From positions 1-48,378 of the forward strand of contig NZ_BAMO01000040.1 in the NCBI RefSeq assembly GCF_000615945.1: a stretch of DNA of 48,378 nt. The letters are read 5' to 3'. Below the pieces are notes generated by a model. The model had not been told where the DNA came from, searched no databases, and worked only from the letters and a program-made list of their open reading frames with translations. The translations under genes and the position numbers were made by a program. This stretch comes from Caldalkalibacillus mannanilyticus JCM 10596 (GTDB taxonomy: Bacteria; Bacillota; Bacilli; Caldalkalibacillales; JCM-10596). Each line of letters opens with the position of its first letter. Position 1 is the first letter of the stretch. This document shows positions 18,274 to 29,581 of the stretch, in pieces.

Positions 18274-19968
18274 CTAGAGCTTAAATCTTGAAACTAAATC
18301 CTGTAATCTTTGAGATAATTGGCTTTGTACCTTTGCTGAATTGGACATCTCTTGAAACCTTTCAAGCTGATCCTTGGTTTGATTTGTTACTTGCTGTGTT
18401 CGATCAGCAGATTCTTCGGTTATAGCAGACATATCTTCAACAGAGGCAGTTACCTCTTCAGCGGATGCAGATAGCTGCTGAGTTGTAGCAGATATTTCCT
18501 CCATTTGGATAGCAACTTTTCGAATAGGCTCTAAGATTTTTTCAAAAGCAATTCCCGTCTGATCAATCAATGACATTCCATTTTCTACTTCTGTATTTAT
18601 TTTGTTCATATGAGTAATGGAAGAGGTGGAGTCGTTTTGAATGGTTTGAATGAGCTGGGCAATATTGTTGGTTGCTCCTGCTGTTTGTTCTGCTAATCTT
18701 CGTACTTCATCAGCAACAATAGCAAAGCCACGACCATGTTCTCCCGCACGTGCGGCTTCAATCGCTGCATTTAAAGCAAGTAAATTTGTTTGATTGGCGA
18801 TTTCTTGAATCAGTAACACAATTTGTTCAACTTCCTTCGAACGCTCGCCAAGTTTATTGGTAATATCTACAGAATCTTTTACAATATAACGGATGGACTT
18901 TATTTGTTGGACTGTATTTTGGATGAGTTTATGCCCTGCTTCGGCCTCTTTTAACATTTCGGATGATGCATCAGAAACCGATGAAGTGTTCTGGGCAATG
19001 CTTTGTGTTCCAATCGCCATTTCATCCATCACTTTGACCAGTTCCTTTGAGTTTGTATGCTGAACCTGTACCCCAGTTGAAATCTCTTGGATTGCGTCAG
19101 TAGTTAAGTGAGAAGAGGATACAGCTTCAAGGGCATTATGATCAAGCTCTTTCGAATAAGAATAGGCTTCAAGAGAGGTTTGTTGGACTTCCTTAATTAA
19201 TGCATGCAAGCTTTCGAGCATCGCATTGAAAGAAGAGGATATTTTCCCGATCTCATCCTTCCCATTTACCGGAAGACGCATGGTTAAATCTCCCTCATTA
19301 TTAGCGAGAGCTTCAAGCTGATGTGAAACAAGGGCTAGTGGCTTTATTTTTTTATACAGAATGATGAAGGTGATTAGAATCATAACAATCATGAGGATGC
19401 TGAGTGCAGCAGAAAGAACAATGTAAGTGCTTAAATTCTTCTGACTTTCCATAGCAGCAAGTTCAGCACGTGTATTCATTGCTTGTTGAAATTGATGAAT
19501 AGGCTCCATAATAATGCTTTTGTTTTGATCGTAATTGGTATCAAACATTAATTTTCTAGCCAATTCTAAATCTCCCTTTTCAACGGCTTCCATGGCTGCA
19601 TCTTCAGTACGAATAAGTGCATCAGAATTTTTTTTGGCCAATTCAATGAAATCAAGCTCTTCTTTAGGGGCGTTTAATTCAATAAGACGATTAACAACTC
19701 TATCTCGTGTCTGAGTTTCATTTACTTCTCTCCAATAATTATCATAGTGAACCTTGTCTCCAAATTGTACATATCGTCGGGCTTCATTGGTCAGATAATC
19801 AGAGGCATTGGCTAAATCAATTCCTAGTTGTTTAAACTCTGCTTGCAATCTGACAGCATCTCGTTCATTTTTTACGCCTACATTTACCATGATAATCGAA
19901 AAAATAACCAGACAAGCAAGGATGGAGAACAATCCCCCCATCATTTTCAATAACCTAGTAATCGTCAT
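18274..19968 (-). CDS. Methyl-accepting chemotaxis protein
   Basis: A 564-aa transmembrane chemoreceptor. An N-terminal membrane helix (about 10-30) is followed by a helical extracytoplasmic sensor (about 32-180, four-helix-bundle type with no identifiable ligand pocket), a second membrane helix (about 183-205), a HAMP domain (about 207-260) and the long coiled-coil signalling domain. The hairpin tip [20 protein letters not shown] is intact, so it should couple to CheA/CheW. No other chemotaxis genes are in the window. Confidence 0.95.
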   Translation of the reverse strand: MTITRLLKMMGGLFSILACLVIFSIIMVNVGVKNERDAVRLQAEFKQLGIDLANASDYLTNEARRYVQFGDKVHYDNYWREVNETQTRDRVVNRLIELNAPKEELDFIELAKKNSDALIRTEDAAMEAVEKGDLELARKLMFDTNYDQNKSIIMEPIHQFQQAMNTRAELAAMESQKNLSTYIVLSAALSILMIVMILITFIILYKKIKPLALVSHQLEALANNEGDLTMRLPVNGKDEIGKISSSFNAMLESLHALIKEVQQTSLEAYSYSKELDHNALEAVSSSHLTTDAIQEISTGVQVQHTNSKELVKVMDEMAIGTQSIAQNTSSVSDASSEMLKEAEAGHKLIQNTVQQIKSIRYIVKDSVDITNKLGERSKEVEQIVLLIQEIANQTNLLALNAAIEAARAGEHGRGFAIVADEVRRLAEQTAGATNNIAQLIQTIQNDSTSSITHMNKINTEVENGMSLIDQTGIAFEKILEPIRKVAIQMEEISATTQQLSASAEEVTASVEDMSAITEESADRTQQVTNQTKDQLERFQEMSNSAKVQSQLSQRLQDLVSRFKL

Positions 19969-20122
19969 ACATTTTTCCCCTTTCTAAGATGTATAAATGA
20001 CTATGATTGAGAAAGAAACTGCCAAGTAAAGCTATTATATAACAGACAACCTAAATTTTATATATATTTTAGAAAATTCCAATAATTACTTTAACATGGT
20101 TATTTTCTTTTTCTTTGAAAAA

Positions 20123-20136
20123 TGATAATGCTTTCA
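20123..20136 (+). promoter_or_regulatory. cre-like site upstream of the glpD promoter
   Basis: TGATAATGCTTTCA resembles the CcpA consensus with two mismatches and lies 8 nt upstream of the -35 box. Catabolite repression of glycerol genes makes it plausible. Confidence 0.4.
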
Positions 20137-20144
20137 AAAAAGTA

Positions 20145-20173
20145 TTGATGTATCCAGATGATTATGTTATGAT
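20145..20173 (+). promoter_or_regulatory. SigA promoter of glpD
   Basis: TTGATG (20145-20150) and TATGAT (20168-20173) with a 17-nt spacer. The predicted start, near 20180, is about 13 nt before the conserved leader motif. Confidence 0.7.
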
Positions 20174-20192
20174 TTTGGCAAATGAATAGTCA

Positions 20193-20267
20193 GGTTGGAG
20201 ATTAGGAGAGACCGCAACAGTTTATAGGTACAATGATACCTATAAAATTTGTTGTGGTCTTTTTTTG
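20193..20267 (+). promoter_or_regulatory. glpD leader: GlpP-type antitermination site and terminator
   Basis: A motif GGTTGGAGATTAGGAGAGACC (20193-20213) runs into a terminator: AGACCGCAACAG (20209-20220) pairs with TTGTTGTGGTCT (20249-20260), with an inner perfect stem TATAGGTA/TACCTATA, then TTTTTTT. A nearly identical motif precedes the glpF leader terminator. With glpP in the same locus, GlpP antitermination in response to glycerol-3-phosphate is the natural reading. Confidence 0.82.
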
Positions 20268-20302
20268 TTATCAACTTTGAATAGAACAAGGGGGAAATCA
20301 TA

Positions 20303-21991
20303 ATGAAACCATCATTTTCTACTTATAACCGTGAACAAATTTTAGATAAACTTGATCAACAAGAGGTTGACCTCTTAATCATTGGCGGGGGAATTACGGG
20401 CTGTGGTATTGCCTTAGATGCAGTGACAAGGGGATTAAATACAGTGCTTGTTGAAATGCAGGATTTTGCGGCTGGAACGTCAAGTCGTTCAACAAAATTA
20501 GTCCACGGAGGTCTGCGCTATTTAAAACAATTTGAAGTGAAAATGGTTGCAGAGGTAGGGAAGGAACGGGAGATTGTGTATGAAAACGGTCCGCATGTAA
20601 CAACGCCTGAATGGATGCTACTTCCACTCTATGAAGGAGGAACATTTGGAAAGTTCAGTACCTCTATAGGTTTACGTGTATATGATTTCCTTGCTGGTGT
20701 AAAAAAGAGTGAACGCAGAAAAATGCTAGATATAGAAGAAGTTCAAAAAAGAGAGCCATTATTGAAGAAAAATGGGCTCAAGGGTGGTGGATATTATGTC
20801 GAGTATAAGACTGATGATGCCAGACTCACCATTGAGGTAGTAAAAGAAGCCGTAAAGCATGGAGCACATGCTGTAAATTATGCCAAAGTAGAAGAGTTTA
20901 TCTATCGGGATGGCAAGGTAGTTGGTGCGAAGGTTGTAGATCAAATGAATGGAAAAGCTGTGGACATTTATGCTAAAAAAATGGTTAATGCAGCGGGTCC
21001 ATGGGTTGACTCCCTGCGAGAGAAGGATCGTTCGAAGCAAGGGAAATCCTTGCAGCTGACGAAAGGTGTTCATATTGTCTTTGATCAGAGTCGTTTTCCG
21101 CTAAAACAAGCCATTTACTTTGATACACCAGATGGACGTATGGTCTTTGCCATTCCACGAGAAGGAAAAACCTATGTAGGAACAACAGATACGGTGTATA
21201 AAGGGGATATTGCTAACCCAAAAATGAGCAAAGAAGATCGAGTCTATATTATCAATGCCATTAATGATATGTTCCCAGAGCTAAAGATTGTAGAGTCGGA
21301 TATTGAATCTAGCTGGGCTGGTCTACGTCCATTAATTCATGAAGATGGTAAAAGTCCATCAGAAATCTCTAGGAAAGATGAGATCTGGCAGTCGAAGTCT
21401 GGACTTATTACGATCGCTGGTGGAAAATTAACTGGATACCGTAAGATGGCGGAGATGGTTATGGATCTAGTGATCGACCTGCTGAAAAACGAAGGCTTTA
21501 AAGGAACGAATCCTTCCATGACGCTAAATATGCCGATTTCGGGTGGGCATGTAGGAGGCTCCACAAATTTTGAATCTTTTGTTTCAAAAAAGGCGGAGGA
21601 GGGAACTCGTTACGGATTTACTCTAGCTCAAGCCGAAGCCTTAGCACGCAAGTATGGTTCCAACATTGATTTCATTTATCAATTAAGCAAAAAATATGAT
21701 CAAGAAGCCAAAGAGCTTGATCTTCCTTTGAATGTATTTGTGACTTTATTATATAGTATCGAAGCAGAGATGACGGTTAAGCCAATTGATTATTTCAATA
21801 GAAGAACTGGAACCTTACTCTTCGATATTGATTATGTGTACAAATATCAAAAACCAGTCATCAAATATATGTCCAAAGTCCTTGAATGGTCAGAGGAACA
21901 GAGCAAACAATACACGCTTGAATTGGAGAAGGCGATTCATGATGCCATTGTTCCTCAAGAGCCAACTATGAAGAATGAAGCTATTTCATAA
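20303..21991 (+). CDS. glpD: Aerobic glycerol-3-phosphate dehydrogenase
   Basis: FAD-dependent enzyme that oxidises glycerol-3-phosphate to dihydroxyacetone phosphate and passes electrons to the quinone pool at the membrane. The 562-aa protein has normal length. The FAD-binding dinucleotide motif LLIIGGGITGCGIALDA is at about residues 23-39, and the C-terminal part contains the conserved YVGTTDTVY and WAGLRPLIHEDGK stretches. It is transcribed alone behind a GlpP-type leader, ahead of glpFKP. Confidence 0.96.
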   Translation: MKPSFSTYNREQILDKLDQQEVDLLIIGGGITGCGIALDAVTRGLNTVLVEMQDFAAGTSSRSTKLVHGGLRYLKQFEVKMVAEVGKEREIVYENGPHVTTPEWMLLPLYEGGTFGKFSTSIGLRVYDFLAGVKKSERRKMLDIEEVQKREPLLKKNGLKGGGYYVEYKTDDARLTIEVVKEAVKHGAHAVNYAKVEEFIYRDGKVVGAKVVDQMNGKAVDIYAKKMVNAAGPWVDSLREKDRSKQGKSLQLTKGVHIVFDQSRFPLKQAIYFDTPDGRMVFAIPREGKTYVGTTDTVYKGDIANPKMSKEDRVYIINAINDMFPELKIVESDIESSWAGLRPLIHEDGKSPSEISRKDEIWQSKSGLITIAGGKLTGYRKMAEMVMDLVIDLLKNEGFKGTNPSMTLNMPISGGHVGGSTNFESFVSKKAEEGTRYGFTLAQAEALARKYGSNIDFIYQLSKKYDQEAKELDLPLNVFVTLLYSIEAEMTVKPIDYFNRRTGTLLFDIDYVYKYQKPVIKYMSKVLEWSEEQSKQYTLELEKAIHDAIVPQEPTMKNEAIS

Positions 21992-22049
21992 AGAGCTAGC
22001 TAACGATATAACATGCGAAAATAAGGAAATAAGATAACAAAATAAGATA

Positions 22050-22076
22050 TTGACAGAAATGTGAACACCGTATAAT
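22050..22076 (+). promoter_or_regulatory. Probable promoter of glpFKP
   Basis: TTGACA (22050-22055) and TATAAT (22071-22076) are both perfect but only 15 nt apart; with a 17-nt spacer the -10 would be TAATAT (22073-22078). A second TATAAT at 22087-22092 has no -35. Confidence 0.55.
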
Positions 22077-22095
22077 ATTAAGTTAATATAATAAA

Positions 22096-22170
22096 GGTGG
22101 AGACTAGGAGAAGACCTTATAAGTATGCGCTGAGAATATTCAGCGGTATTTATGACGGTCTTCTTTTTTC
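22096..22170 (+). promoter_or_regulatory. glpF leader: GlpP-type antitermination site and terminator
   Basis: The motif at 22096-22116 (GGTGGAGACTAGGAGAAGACC) mirrors that of glpD. Its end, AGAAGACC (22109-22116), pairs with GGTCTTCT (22157-22164), with an inner CGCTGA/TCAGCG stem, followed by TTTTTC. Same architecture as the glpD leader, so a shared regulator is likely. Confidence 0.8.
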
Positions 22171-22285
22171 TTTGTCCTTTGTTACGTGACTTAATCCTTA
22201 TTATTCTTCAGAAAAAATAAAGGTGGTGGTTATAAGAAAAATGAAAACGCATCCAAAAATAGGATAGAAGAGTAGACTAGAAAAA

Positions 22286-22305
22286 AGTTTTATCACGTTC
22301 TAACC
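22286..22305 (+). repeat. 20-base exact match to the dispersed repeat, copy C
   Basis: AGTTTTATCACGTTCTAACC is identical to the minus-strand reading of 147-166. Only the flank, without the hairpin, is present here, in the leader between the glpF terminator and the glpF start. Confidence 0.55.
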
Positions 22306-22349
22306 TTTATTGAAAACAGATGAATAGTAAAGTTAAGGGGGAAATTAGC

Positions 22350-23174
22350 ATGACACCATTCTTAGGTGAACTTATTGGAACAATGATTCTTATCATTTTT
22401 GGTGCAGGTGTATGTGGAGGCGTTTCACTAAATAAGGCCTATGCCAAAAGTTCAGGTTGGATTGTCATCACTTTTGGTTGGGGATTTGCAGTAGCAATCG
22501 CTGTATATGCTGTAGGAGGAATCAGTGGAGCCCATCTCAATCCTGCAGTTACATTAGGCTTAGCGTCTATAGGTGAATTTCCTTGGGCAGAGGTTCCATC
22601 CTACATAATCGCTCAGTTTCTAGGAGCGATGCTGGGGGCAACGATCATTTGGGTACAATATTTTCCTCATTGGAAAGCAACCGCAGATCAGGGAGCAAAA
22701 CTCGGAGTATTTGCTACAGGTCCAGCAATCAAGCACACTCCTTCTAATTTAGTAAGTGAAATTATTGGTACTTTTATCTTAGTATTTGGTATTTTAGCGA
22801 TCGGAGCTAACGAGTTTGCACATGGTTTAAATCCTTTGATTGTAGGTTTCTTAATTGTAGCAATTGGTCTTTCTCTTGGAGGAACGACGGGGTATGCCAT
22901 TAATCCAGCGCGTGACCTTGGACCAAGGCTTGCTCATTTTCTTCTTCCTATTGCGGGAAAAGGATCATCCAATTGGAGCTATGCTTGGATTCCAGTTGTA
23001 GGACCTGTCATTGGTGGAGTATTAGGTGCTTTATTCCATCAAACCATCTTTACTGGGAATGCTAATCAGGGTTTAATTATTGGTGCAGTGGTTCTAGTAG
23101 CGATGATTCTATTTGTTCACAGCCGTTCAAAGGAACTAACGAAATCCACAGCTTCCCATGAAGAAGCAGCATAA
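22350..23174 (+). CDS. glpF: Glycerol uptake facilitator (aquaglyceroporin)
   Basis: Membrane channel for glycerol diffusion. The 274-aa protein has six membrane segments and both half-helix NPA motifs: GAHLNPAVTLG and GYAINPARDLGPR; the Asp after the second NPAR marks a glycerol rather than strict water channel. ATG 22350 follows AAGGGGG; an upstream in-frame ATG lacks this context. It leads the glpF-glpK-glpP operon. Confidence 0.95.
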   Translation: MTPFLGELIGTMILIIFGAGVCGGVSLNKAYAKSSGWIVITFGWGFAVAIAVYAVGGISGAHLNPAVTLGLASIGEFPWAEVPSYIIAQFLGAMLGATIIWVQYFPHWKATADQGAKLGVFATGPAIKHTPSNLVSEIIGTFILVFGILAIGANEFAHGLNPLIVGFLIVAIGLSLGGTTGYAINPARDLGPRLAHFLLPIAGKGSSNWSYAWIPVVGPVIGGVLGALFHQTIFTGNANQGLIIGAVVLVAMILFVHSRSKELTKSTASHEEAA

Positions 23175-23223
23175 CGAAAGCATAATGACTGGGAAATAGT
23201 ATAGAGATAGATAGAAGAGGTAA

Positions 23224-24771
<1,548 letters not shown>

Positions 24772-24796
24772 TTTAATAGAACAAAGGATGATCAGA

Positions 24797-25366
24797 GTGG
24801 AAAGATCTATTGTTAACATGGTTGAATCACAGGTGATTGCAACCATTAGTAAACCTGAATCCGTGCAAAAAGCCATCGCTAGCGAGGCGAATATGGCTTT
24901 CCTATTGACAGGTGATCTCCTGTCAGTGAGTGAATATGTAACGAAGCTTAAGGAAGCAGGAATGAGAGTCTTTATTCATATGGAGTTTATTGATGGACTC
25001 TCTAATCATAGAAGTTCAGTAGAATATATTGCGAAAGAATGGAAGCCTGATGGCATCATTACGACGAAAAGTCAGCTCATAAAAACGGCGAAAGAAGCAG
25101 GGTTATTAACAATTCAAAGGATCTTTCTACTCGATCAAACGGCTCTGAATAAAGGAATTGAAATGATTCAATCCTGTCGACCAGACGCCATAGAGGTTTT
25201 ACCAGGTTTAATGCCTAGGGTTATTTATGAAATTACTGAAAAAACCCACTTACCAGTCATTGCTGGTGGATTGATAAGAGATAAACAAGAAATATTAGAT
25301 GCGTTAAAAGCAGGAGCGTTAGCCACCTCAATTAGTGATCCTTCCCTCTGGAATGTAGGTATTTAA
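24797..25366 (+). CDS. glpP: Glycerol operon antiterminator GlpP
   Basis: A protein of about 189 aa with a TIM-barrel-like sequence (AFLLTGDLLSVSEYVTKLKEAG, VFIHMEFIDGLS, DAIEVLPGLMP, PVIAGGLIRDKQEI) characteristic of GlpP, which with glycerol-3-phosphate binds glp leaders and prevents termination. The GTG at 24797 has AAAGGATGA at good spacing; the in-frame ATG at 24788 overlaps that site. It is the last gene of the glpFKP operon, so it amplifies its own transcript, and it should act on the leaders at 20193 and 22096. Confidence 0.92.
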   Translation: MERSIVNMVESQVIATISKPESVQKAIASEANMAFLLTGDLLSVSEYVTKLKEAGMRVFIHMEFIDGLSNHRSSVEYIAKEWKPDGIITTKSQLIKTAKEAGLLTIQRIFLLDQTALNKGIEMIQSCRPDAIEVLPGLMPRVIYEITEKTHLPVIAGGLIRDKQEILDALKAGALATSISDPSLWNVGI

Positions 25367-25412
25367 GGATAGGGATTCACTAGTGGTCCTCTTGCCTCCT
25401 TTAGCCATCATC

Positions 25413-25455
25413 GTCTTTCTACAACGTTAGGAGGGGATGATGGTTTATTTGGTTT
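25413..25455 (+). terminator. Probable terminator after glpP
   Basis: CCATCATC and GATGATGG pair across a loop of about 22 nt and are followed by TTTATTTGGTTT. Confidence 0.5.
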
Positions 25456-25524
25456 CCTTCCCTAGAACCGTTGTTCACTTTTCTCCATATAGTAAGGTAA
25501 AAGTGAATAGAAGGAGGATGTTCT

Positions 25525-25878
25525 ATGAGAAGGATCAGCTTACAACAGAGATTACGAGCTCATATTGGTAGGAGGTTAGCTATTTCTGCGCAAGACTTCC
25601 AAAGTGAACCTGGTTTGTTACAAGCAGTGGGAAAAAAATTTATCCGTGTGAGTGGTCAATTTTTTGTTCCTCTATCTGTGAATCAGCTTGTATTGTTTAA
25701 TACTTTGACTAGAGTTCGAACGATTCCCGTCGTTATTCGCTCTACTTTTCGAGGCACATTTCAAGCCGGATTGAGAGAAATTGGAGAAGATTATATAGAA
25801 ATCATTGAAAAAAACGGAAATCAAAGAGTGCGTATCCTGATTCCCTTGAATAAGGTTATCAGTATTGAAAAAAGGTAA
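25525..25878 (+). CDS. Small hypothetical protein with a DUF2642/Sm-like C-terminus
   Basis: A 117-aa basic protein, start ATG 25525 with GGAGG 7 nt upstream. The last 45 residues (RGTFQAGLREIGEDYIEII then RILIPLNKVISIEKR) have the strand pattern of small Bacillus Sm-like proteins of the DUF2642/YuzF type, some of which are spore-coat associated. The first 60 residues may be a second divergent copy (IGRRLAISAQ, FIRVSGQFFVPLSVNQLVLF). The match is from pattern only, and function is unknown. Confidence 0.6.
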   Translation: MRRISLQQRLRAHIGRRLAISAQDFQSEPGLLQAVGKKFIRVSGQFFVPLSVNQLVLFNTLTRVRTIPVVIRSTFRGTFQAGLREIGEDYIEIIEKNGNQRVRILIPLNKVISIEKR

Positions 25879-25945
25879 ATATTATTTTGAATTTTTAAGA
25901 CTTTACTTATTTAGATTCCCGTAATATATTTTAAGAAGCTGATAT

Positions 25946-25979
25946 AGAAGCCATACAATAGAAAAATTGGCTTCTTTTT
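25946..25979 (+). terminator. Terminator between the Sm-like gene and the ABC exporter
   Basis: AGAAGCCA (25946-25953) pairs with TGGCTTCT (25968-25975) and is followed by a T-run. It stands 34 nt before the first exporter gene, where an attenuator would also sit, so conditional read-through is possible. Confidence 0.7.
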
Positions 25980-26012
25980 CATTTCACTAATTTACGGGGC
26001 TGGTGTAATCGA

Positions 26013-27767
26013 ATGAGTATTTTTAAAGATTTATGGTGGTATTTTAAATTAGAAAAAAAGAGTTACATAACGGGTGTTATTGTTCTTATTTTTGTGACCC
26101 TTCTTACCCTAATCCCTCCCTATGTAGTAGGACTCATTGTTGATGAGATCAAAGCAGGGAGTCTGACAAAAGATCGCCTTGTATATTGGGGTGGGATCTT
26201 GTTAGCGATTGGAATTATTGTGTATGTTTTGCGGTTTATCTGGAGAATTTTACTTTTTGGTTCGGCTGTTCGCTTAGGGAAATTATTGCGAAACCGACTC
26301 TATGAACAATTTACCAAAATGTCGCCCCAATTCTTTCATAAAAGAAGAATAGGAGATTTGATGGCACACTCCACTAATGATATTCAGGCAATCGAAGGAA
26401 CAGCCGGAGAAGGTGTGTTGACTCTTGTTGATTCCATTGCGATGGGTAGTCTGGTGGTTCTGATGATGGCGGTAGCTATTGATTGGCAATTGACCCTGAT
26501 TGTCCTGCTTCCTATGCCTTTTATGGCATGGGCAACGAGCTACTATGGTACATTACTGCATCAACGCTTTCATAAAGCACAAGCTGCTTTTTCTGAATTA
26601 AATGACAAGGTTCAAGAAAATGTATCAGGAGTTCGAGTGATCAAGGCTTTTGGTCAAGAAAATTATGAAGTAGAAGCCTTTAAGAAACAATCTCAGGATG
26701 TGGTTGATAAAAATATTGCCGTAGCCAGAGTAGATGCCCTATTCGATCCAACGATCAGCTTGATCGTCGGCATCTCCTTTTTCCTTTCAATTAGCGTTGG
26801 GTCTATGTTTGTCGTAGAAGAAAGAATGACCTTAGGACAGCTGACAACCTTTACGATGTATTTAGGGCTATTGATTTGGCCCATGCTTGCTTTTGGTTGG
26901 TTATTTAATATTGTCGAAAGAGGAAGGGCTTCTTATGATCGAGTGAAGTCTTTGCTCGATCTTCAGCCTGATATTGTTGATAGAGCAGGAGCGATTGCCC
27001 ACACACCTTCTGGGGATATTCATTGTGAGATTCAATCCTTTGTTTTTCCAGGAAAAGAGAATCCTGATCTTCAGCATATTCACTTTCATTTACATCAAGG
27101 GCAAACTCTCGGGATAGTAGGGAAAACAGGATCAGGGAAAACCGCGCTATTAAGGCTCTTTTTAAGAGAGTTTGACGGTGTGACAGGAGATATTAGAATG
27201 GGTGCTACATCCATTTATGACGTTACATTAGATAGCTTACGCAGTGCGATTGGTTATGTTCCTCAAGACCATTTCTTATTCTCAACGACCATTGCTAACA
27301 ATATCTCTTTTGCTAGACCGGAAGCGACAATGGAAGAGATCAGAAAGGCGGCATCCATCGCCTGTATAGATGAGGATATCCAGCGCTTTGAAGAAGGTTA
27401 TCAGACGATTGTTGGAGAACGGGGAGTCACCTTATCAGGAGGTCAGAAACAACGAATTTCTATTGCTCGAGCGATGCTGATCAATCCAGAAATACTGATT
27501 TTAGATGATTCTCTATCCGCTGTTGATGCGTCAACAGAAGAATCGATCATTCGAGCATTAAAGGAAACAAGAAAAGACAAGACAACCATCATTTCGGCTC
27601 ATCGTCTTAGTGCCATTCAGCATGCCGATTTGATCCTAGTCTTAGATGATGGAGAAGTAGTGGAACGAGGAAGACATGAGGAGCTCATGCTTCTAGAAGG
27701 CTGGTATGCTTCTATGTATCAGCAGCAGCAATTAGAATCAGTGGTGACGCAAGGAGGGCAAAAATAA
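26013..27767 (+). CDS. Heterodimeric ABC multidrug exporter subunit, BmrC/YheI-like
   Basis: A 584-aa half-transporter: six membrane segments (about residues 15-300), then an ATPase domain with Walker A GKTGSGKT and signature LSGGQKQR. Walker B ends ILILDDSLSAVD, with Asp where the catalytic Glu is expected, as in BmrC of B. subtilis. The partner gene overlaps by one base (TAATG, 27765-27769) and has a canonical Glu. Together they should form a drug exporter with one active and one degenerate ATP site. The ribosome binding site before ATG 26013 is weak. Confidence 0.88.
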   Translation: MSIFKDLWWYFKLEKKSYITGVIVLIFVTLLTLIPPYVVGLIVDEIKAGSLTKDRLVYWGGILLAIGIIVYVLRFIWRILLFGSAVRLGKLLRNRLYEQFTKMSPQFFHKRRIGDLMAHSTNDIQAIEGTAGEGVLTLVDSIAMGSLVVLMMAVAIDWQLTLIVLLPMPFMAWATSYYGTLLHQRFHKAQAAFSELNDKVQENVSGVRVIKAFGQENYEVEAFKKQSQDVVDKNIAVARVDALFDPTISLIVGISFFLSISVGSMFVVEERMTLGQLTTFTMYLGLLIWPMLAFGWLFNIVERGRASYDRVKSLLDLQPDIVDRAGAIAHTPSGDIHCEIQSFVFPGKENPDLQHIHFHLHQGQTLGIVGKTGSGKTALLRLFLREFDGVTGDIRMGATSIYDVTLDSLRSAIGYVPQDHFLFSTTIANNISFARPEATMEEIRKAASIACIDEDIQRFEEGYQTIVGERGVTLSGGQKQRISIARAMLINPEILILDDSLSAVDASTEESIIRALKETRKDKTTIISAHRLSAIQHADLILVLDDGEVVERGRHEELMLLEGWYASMYQQQQLESVVTQGGQK

Positions 27768-29581
27768 TGAATCCAACTCATAAGGAGAATATCTCCAAGA
27801 AGCATGCATTTCAACGCCTGCTTGCGTATATGAAGCCCCACTGGAAGCACTTGTCGCTTGCTTTTATATTTTTACTGATGGCAACAGCAGCAGAAGTAAT
27901 AGGACCAATCCTGATTAAAATTTACATTGATGATTATTTAACACCTAGGATTTTTGATCGCAATTCTTTACTCCTATTAGGGGGAGGGTACCTCCTGTTA
28001 CATTTTACAGCAGTAGGTTTAAATTACTATCAGTTATTTTCCTTTCAAAAGATTGCCCAATGGATTATTCGTCAGATCAGAATTGATGTTTTTGCTAAAG
28101 TGCAGAAGCTGGGCTTGTCTTTTTTTGATCAGACACCTGTAGGAAGTCTGGTTTCGAGAATCACGAATGATACAGAGGCAATCAAGGATTTGTACGTGAG
28201 TGTTTTATCTACCTTCTTACAATCTATCGTGTTTTTAATTGGTATTTTCATAGCCATGTTTTATCTTGATGTTCAACTTGCTTTATTTTGCTTATTTCTT
28301 GTCCCTATCATTTTTAGTTTGATGGCTGGATACCGTTATTTTAGTTCAAAAGTGTATCATTTATCTCGGGAGAAATTAAGTCAATTAAATGCAAAATTAA
28401 ATGAATCATTACAAGGGATGAATATGATCCAAGCGCTGAGGCAACAAAAGAGGTTGAGAGCTGAGTTTGGAAAAATAAATGAGGAACATAATCGAGCGCT
28501 GATCAAAAATATTAAATTAAATGGTTTGCTTTTAAGACCAGCAACCGACCTTGTTTATCTCTTGGCGATTATTCTAGTAATGAGCTTCTTTGGTATAAAA
28601 TCAATGGATAGTCCCATTCAAATCGGGGTCATCTATGCCTTTATTACCTATTTAGATCGTTTTTTCGAGCCAATTAACATGATGATGATGAGATTAGCTC
28701 AGTTTCAACAAGCAACCGTTTCTGCTGAAAGGGTTTTTGGGCTATTAGATGAGAAGCGCTATGCTCCGCAATCGGTAGGTCAAGAAAATCAATCGATTCA
28801 GAATGGGAAAATTGAATTCAAAGATGTTTCCTTTTCCTATGATGGCAAGACACAGGTGCTCAAAAACATTTCTTTTGTTGCTCACCCTGGTGAAACTGTA
28901 GCATTGGTAGGACATACAGGGAGTGGAAAAAGCTCGATTACAAATTTATTGATGAATTTTTACCAGACAAGTGAAGGAGAAATTCTGATCGACGATATTC
29001 CATTAGCGGAATTCAGTCAGAGTGAATTAAGAAACAAAATGGGCTTGGTTCTTCAAGATCCTTTTCTATTCGTCGGTGATATAAAGCATAATATTCATCT
29101 CGGCAATGAAACGATAGAAGAACAAGAGATTATTGAAGCAGCAACATTTGTTCAGGCTCATGAATTTATTGCAAAATTACCTGAGGGATACAATGAACCA
29201 GTGGGAGAACGAGGAGCTACCTTCTCTAGTGGTCAGCGCCAACTTCTATCCTTTGCACGTACAATGGTGAAGAAGCCGAAGATTTTGGTTTTGGATGAGG
29301 CAACAGCCAATGTTGATACAGAAACAGAGGAATATATTCAAGAAGCCTTACAAAAAATGCGGCTTGGACGAACCACCATCGCTATTGCACATAGATTATC
29401 TACGATTCAGGATGCTGATTTAATTCTTGTCTTACATCGTGGAGAGATTGTGGAGCGAGGAACCCATCAACAACTGATAGAAAAGAAGGGACTTTACTAC
29501 AAGATGTACCTACTTCAGCAAGGAAGCGTAGCCTCCGAAGAAATTACAGAATTGCTAGGAGAGGCAGAAATAACAAGTTAG
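27767..29581 (+). CDS. Heterodimeric ABC multidrug exporter subunit, BmrD/YheH-like
   Basis: A 604-aa half-transporter with an N-terminal six-helix membrane domain and an ATPase domain: Walker A GHTGSGKSS, Walker B KILVLDEATANVD with the catalytic Glu, and a degenerate signature FSSGQRQ. Its consensus Walker B pairs with the intact LSGGQ of the upstream partner, while its degenerate signature pairs with the partner's Asp-bearing Walker B, as expected for asymmetric heterodimers. It is translationally coupled to the upstream gene. Confidence 0.9.
   Translation: MNPTHKENISKKHAFQRLLAYMKPHWKHLSLAFIFLLMATAAEVIGPILIKIYIDDYLTPRIFDRNSLLLLGGGYLLLHFTAVGLNYYQLFSFQKIAQWIIRQIRIDVFAKVQKLGLSFFDQTPVGSLVSRITNDTEAIKDLYVSVLSTFLQSIVFLIGIFIAMFYLDVQLALFCLFLVPIIFSLMAGYRYFSSKVYHLSREKLSQLNAKLNESLQGMNMIQALRQQKRLRAEFGKINEEHNRALIKNIKLNGLLLRPATDLVYLLAIILVMSFFGIKSMDSPIQIGVIYAFITYLDRFFEPINMMMMRLAQFQQATVSAERVFGLLDEKRYAPQSVGQENQSIQNGKIEFKDVSFSYDGKTQVLKNISFVAHPGETVALVGHTGSGKSSITNLLMNFYQTSEGEILIDDIPLAEFSQSELRNKMGLVLQDPFLFVGDIKHNIHLGNETIEEQEIIEAATFVQAHEFIAKLPEGYNEPVGERGATFSSGQRQLLSFARTMVKKPKILVLDEATANVDTETEEYIQEALQKMRLGRTTIAIAHRLSTIQDADLILVLHRGEIVERGTHQQLIEKKGLYYKMYLLQQGSVASEEITELLGEAEITS

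Noticed and set aside
25879-26012. BmrB-like leader peptide before the ABC exporter
   Set aside because: A terminator is present, but I found no open frame longer than a few codons with a ribosome binding site in this gap.
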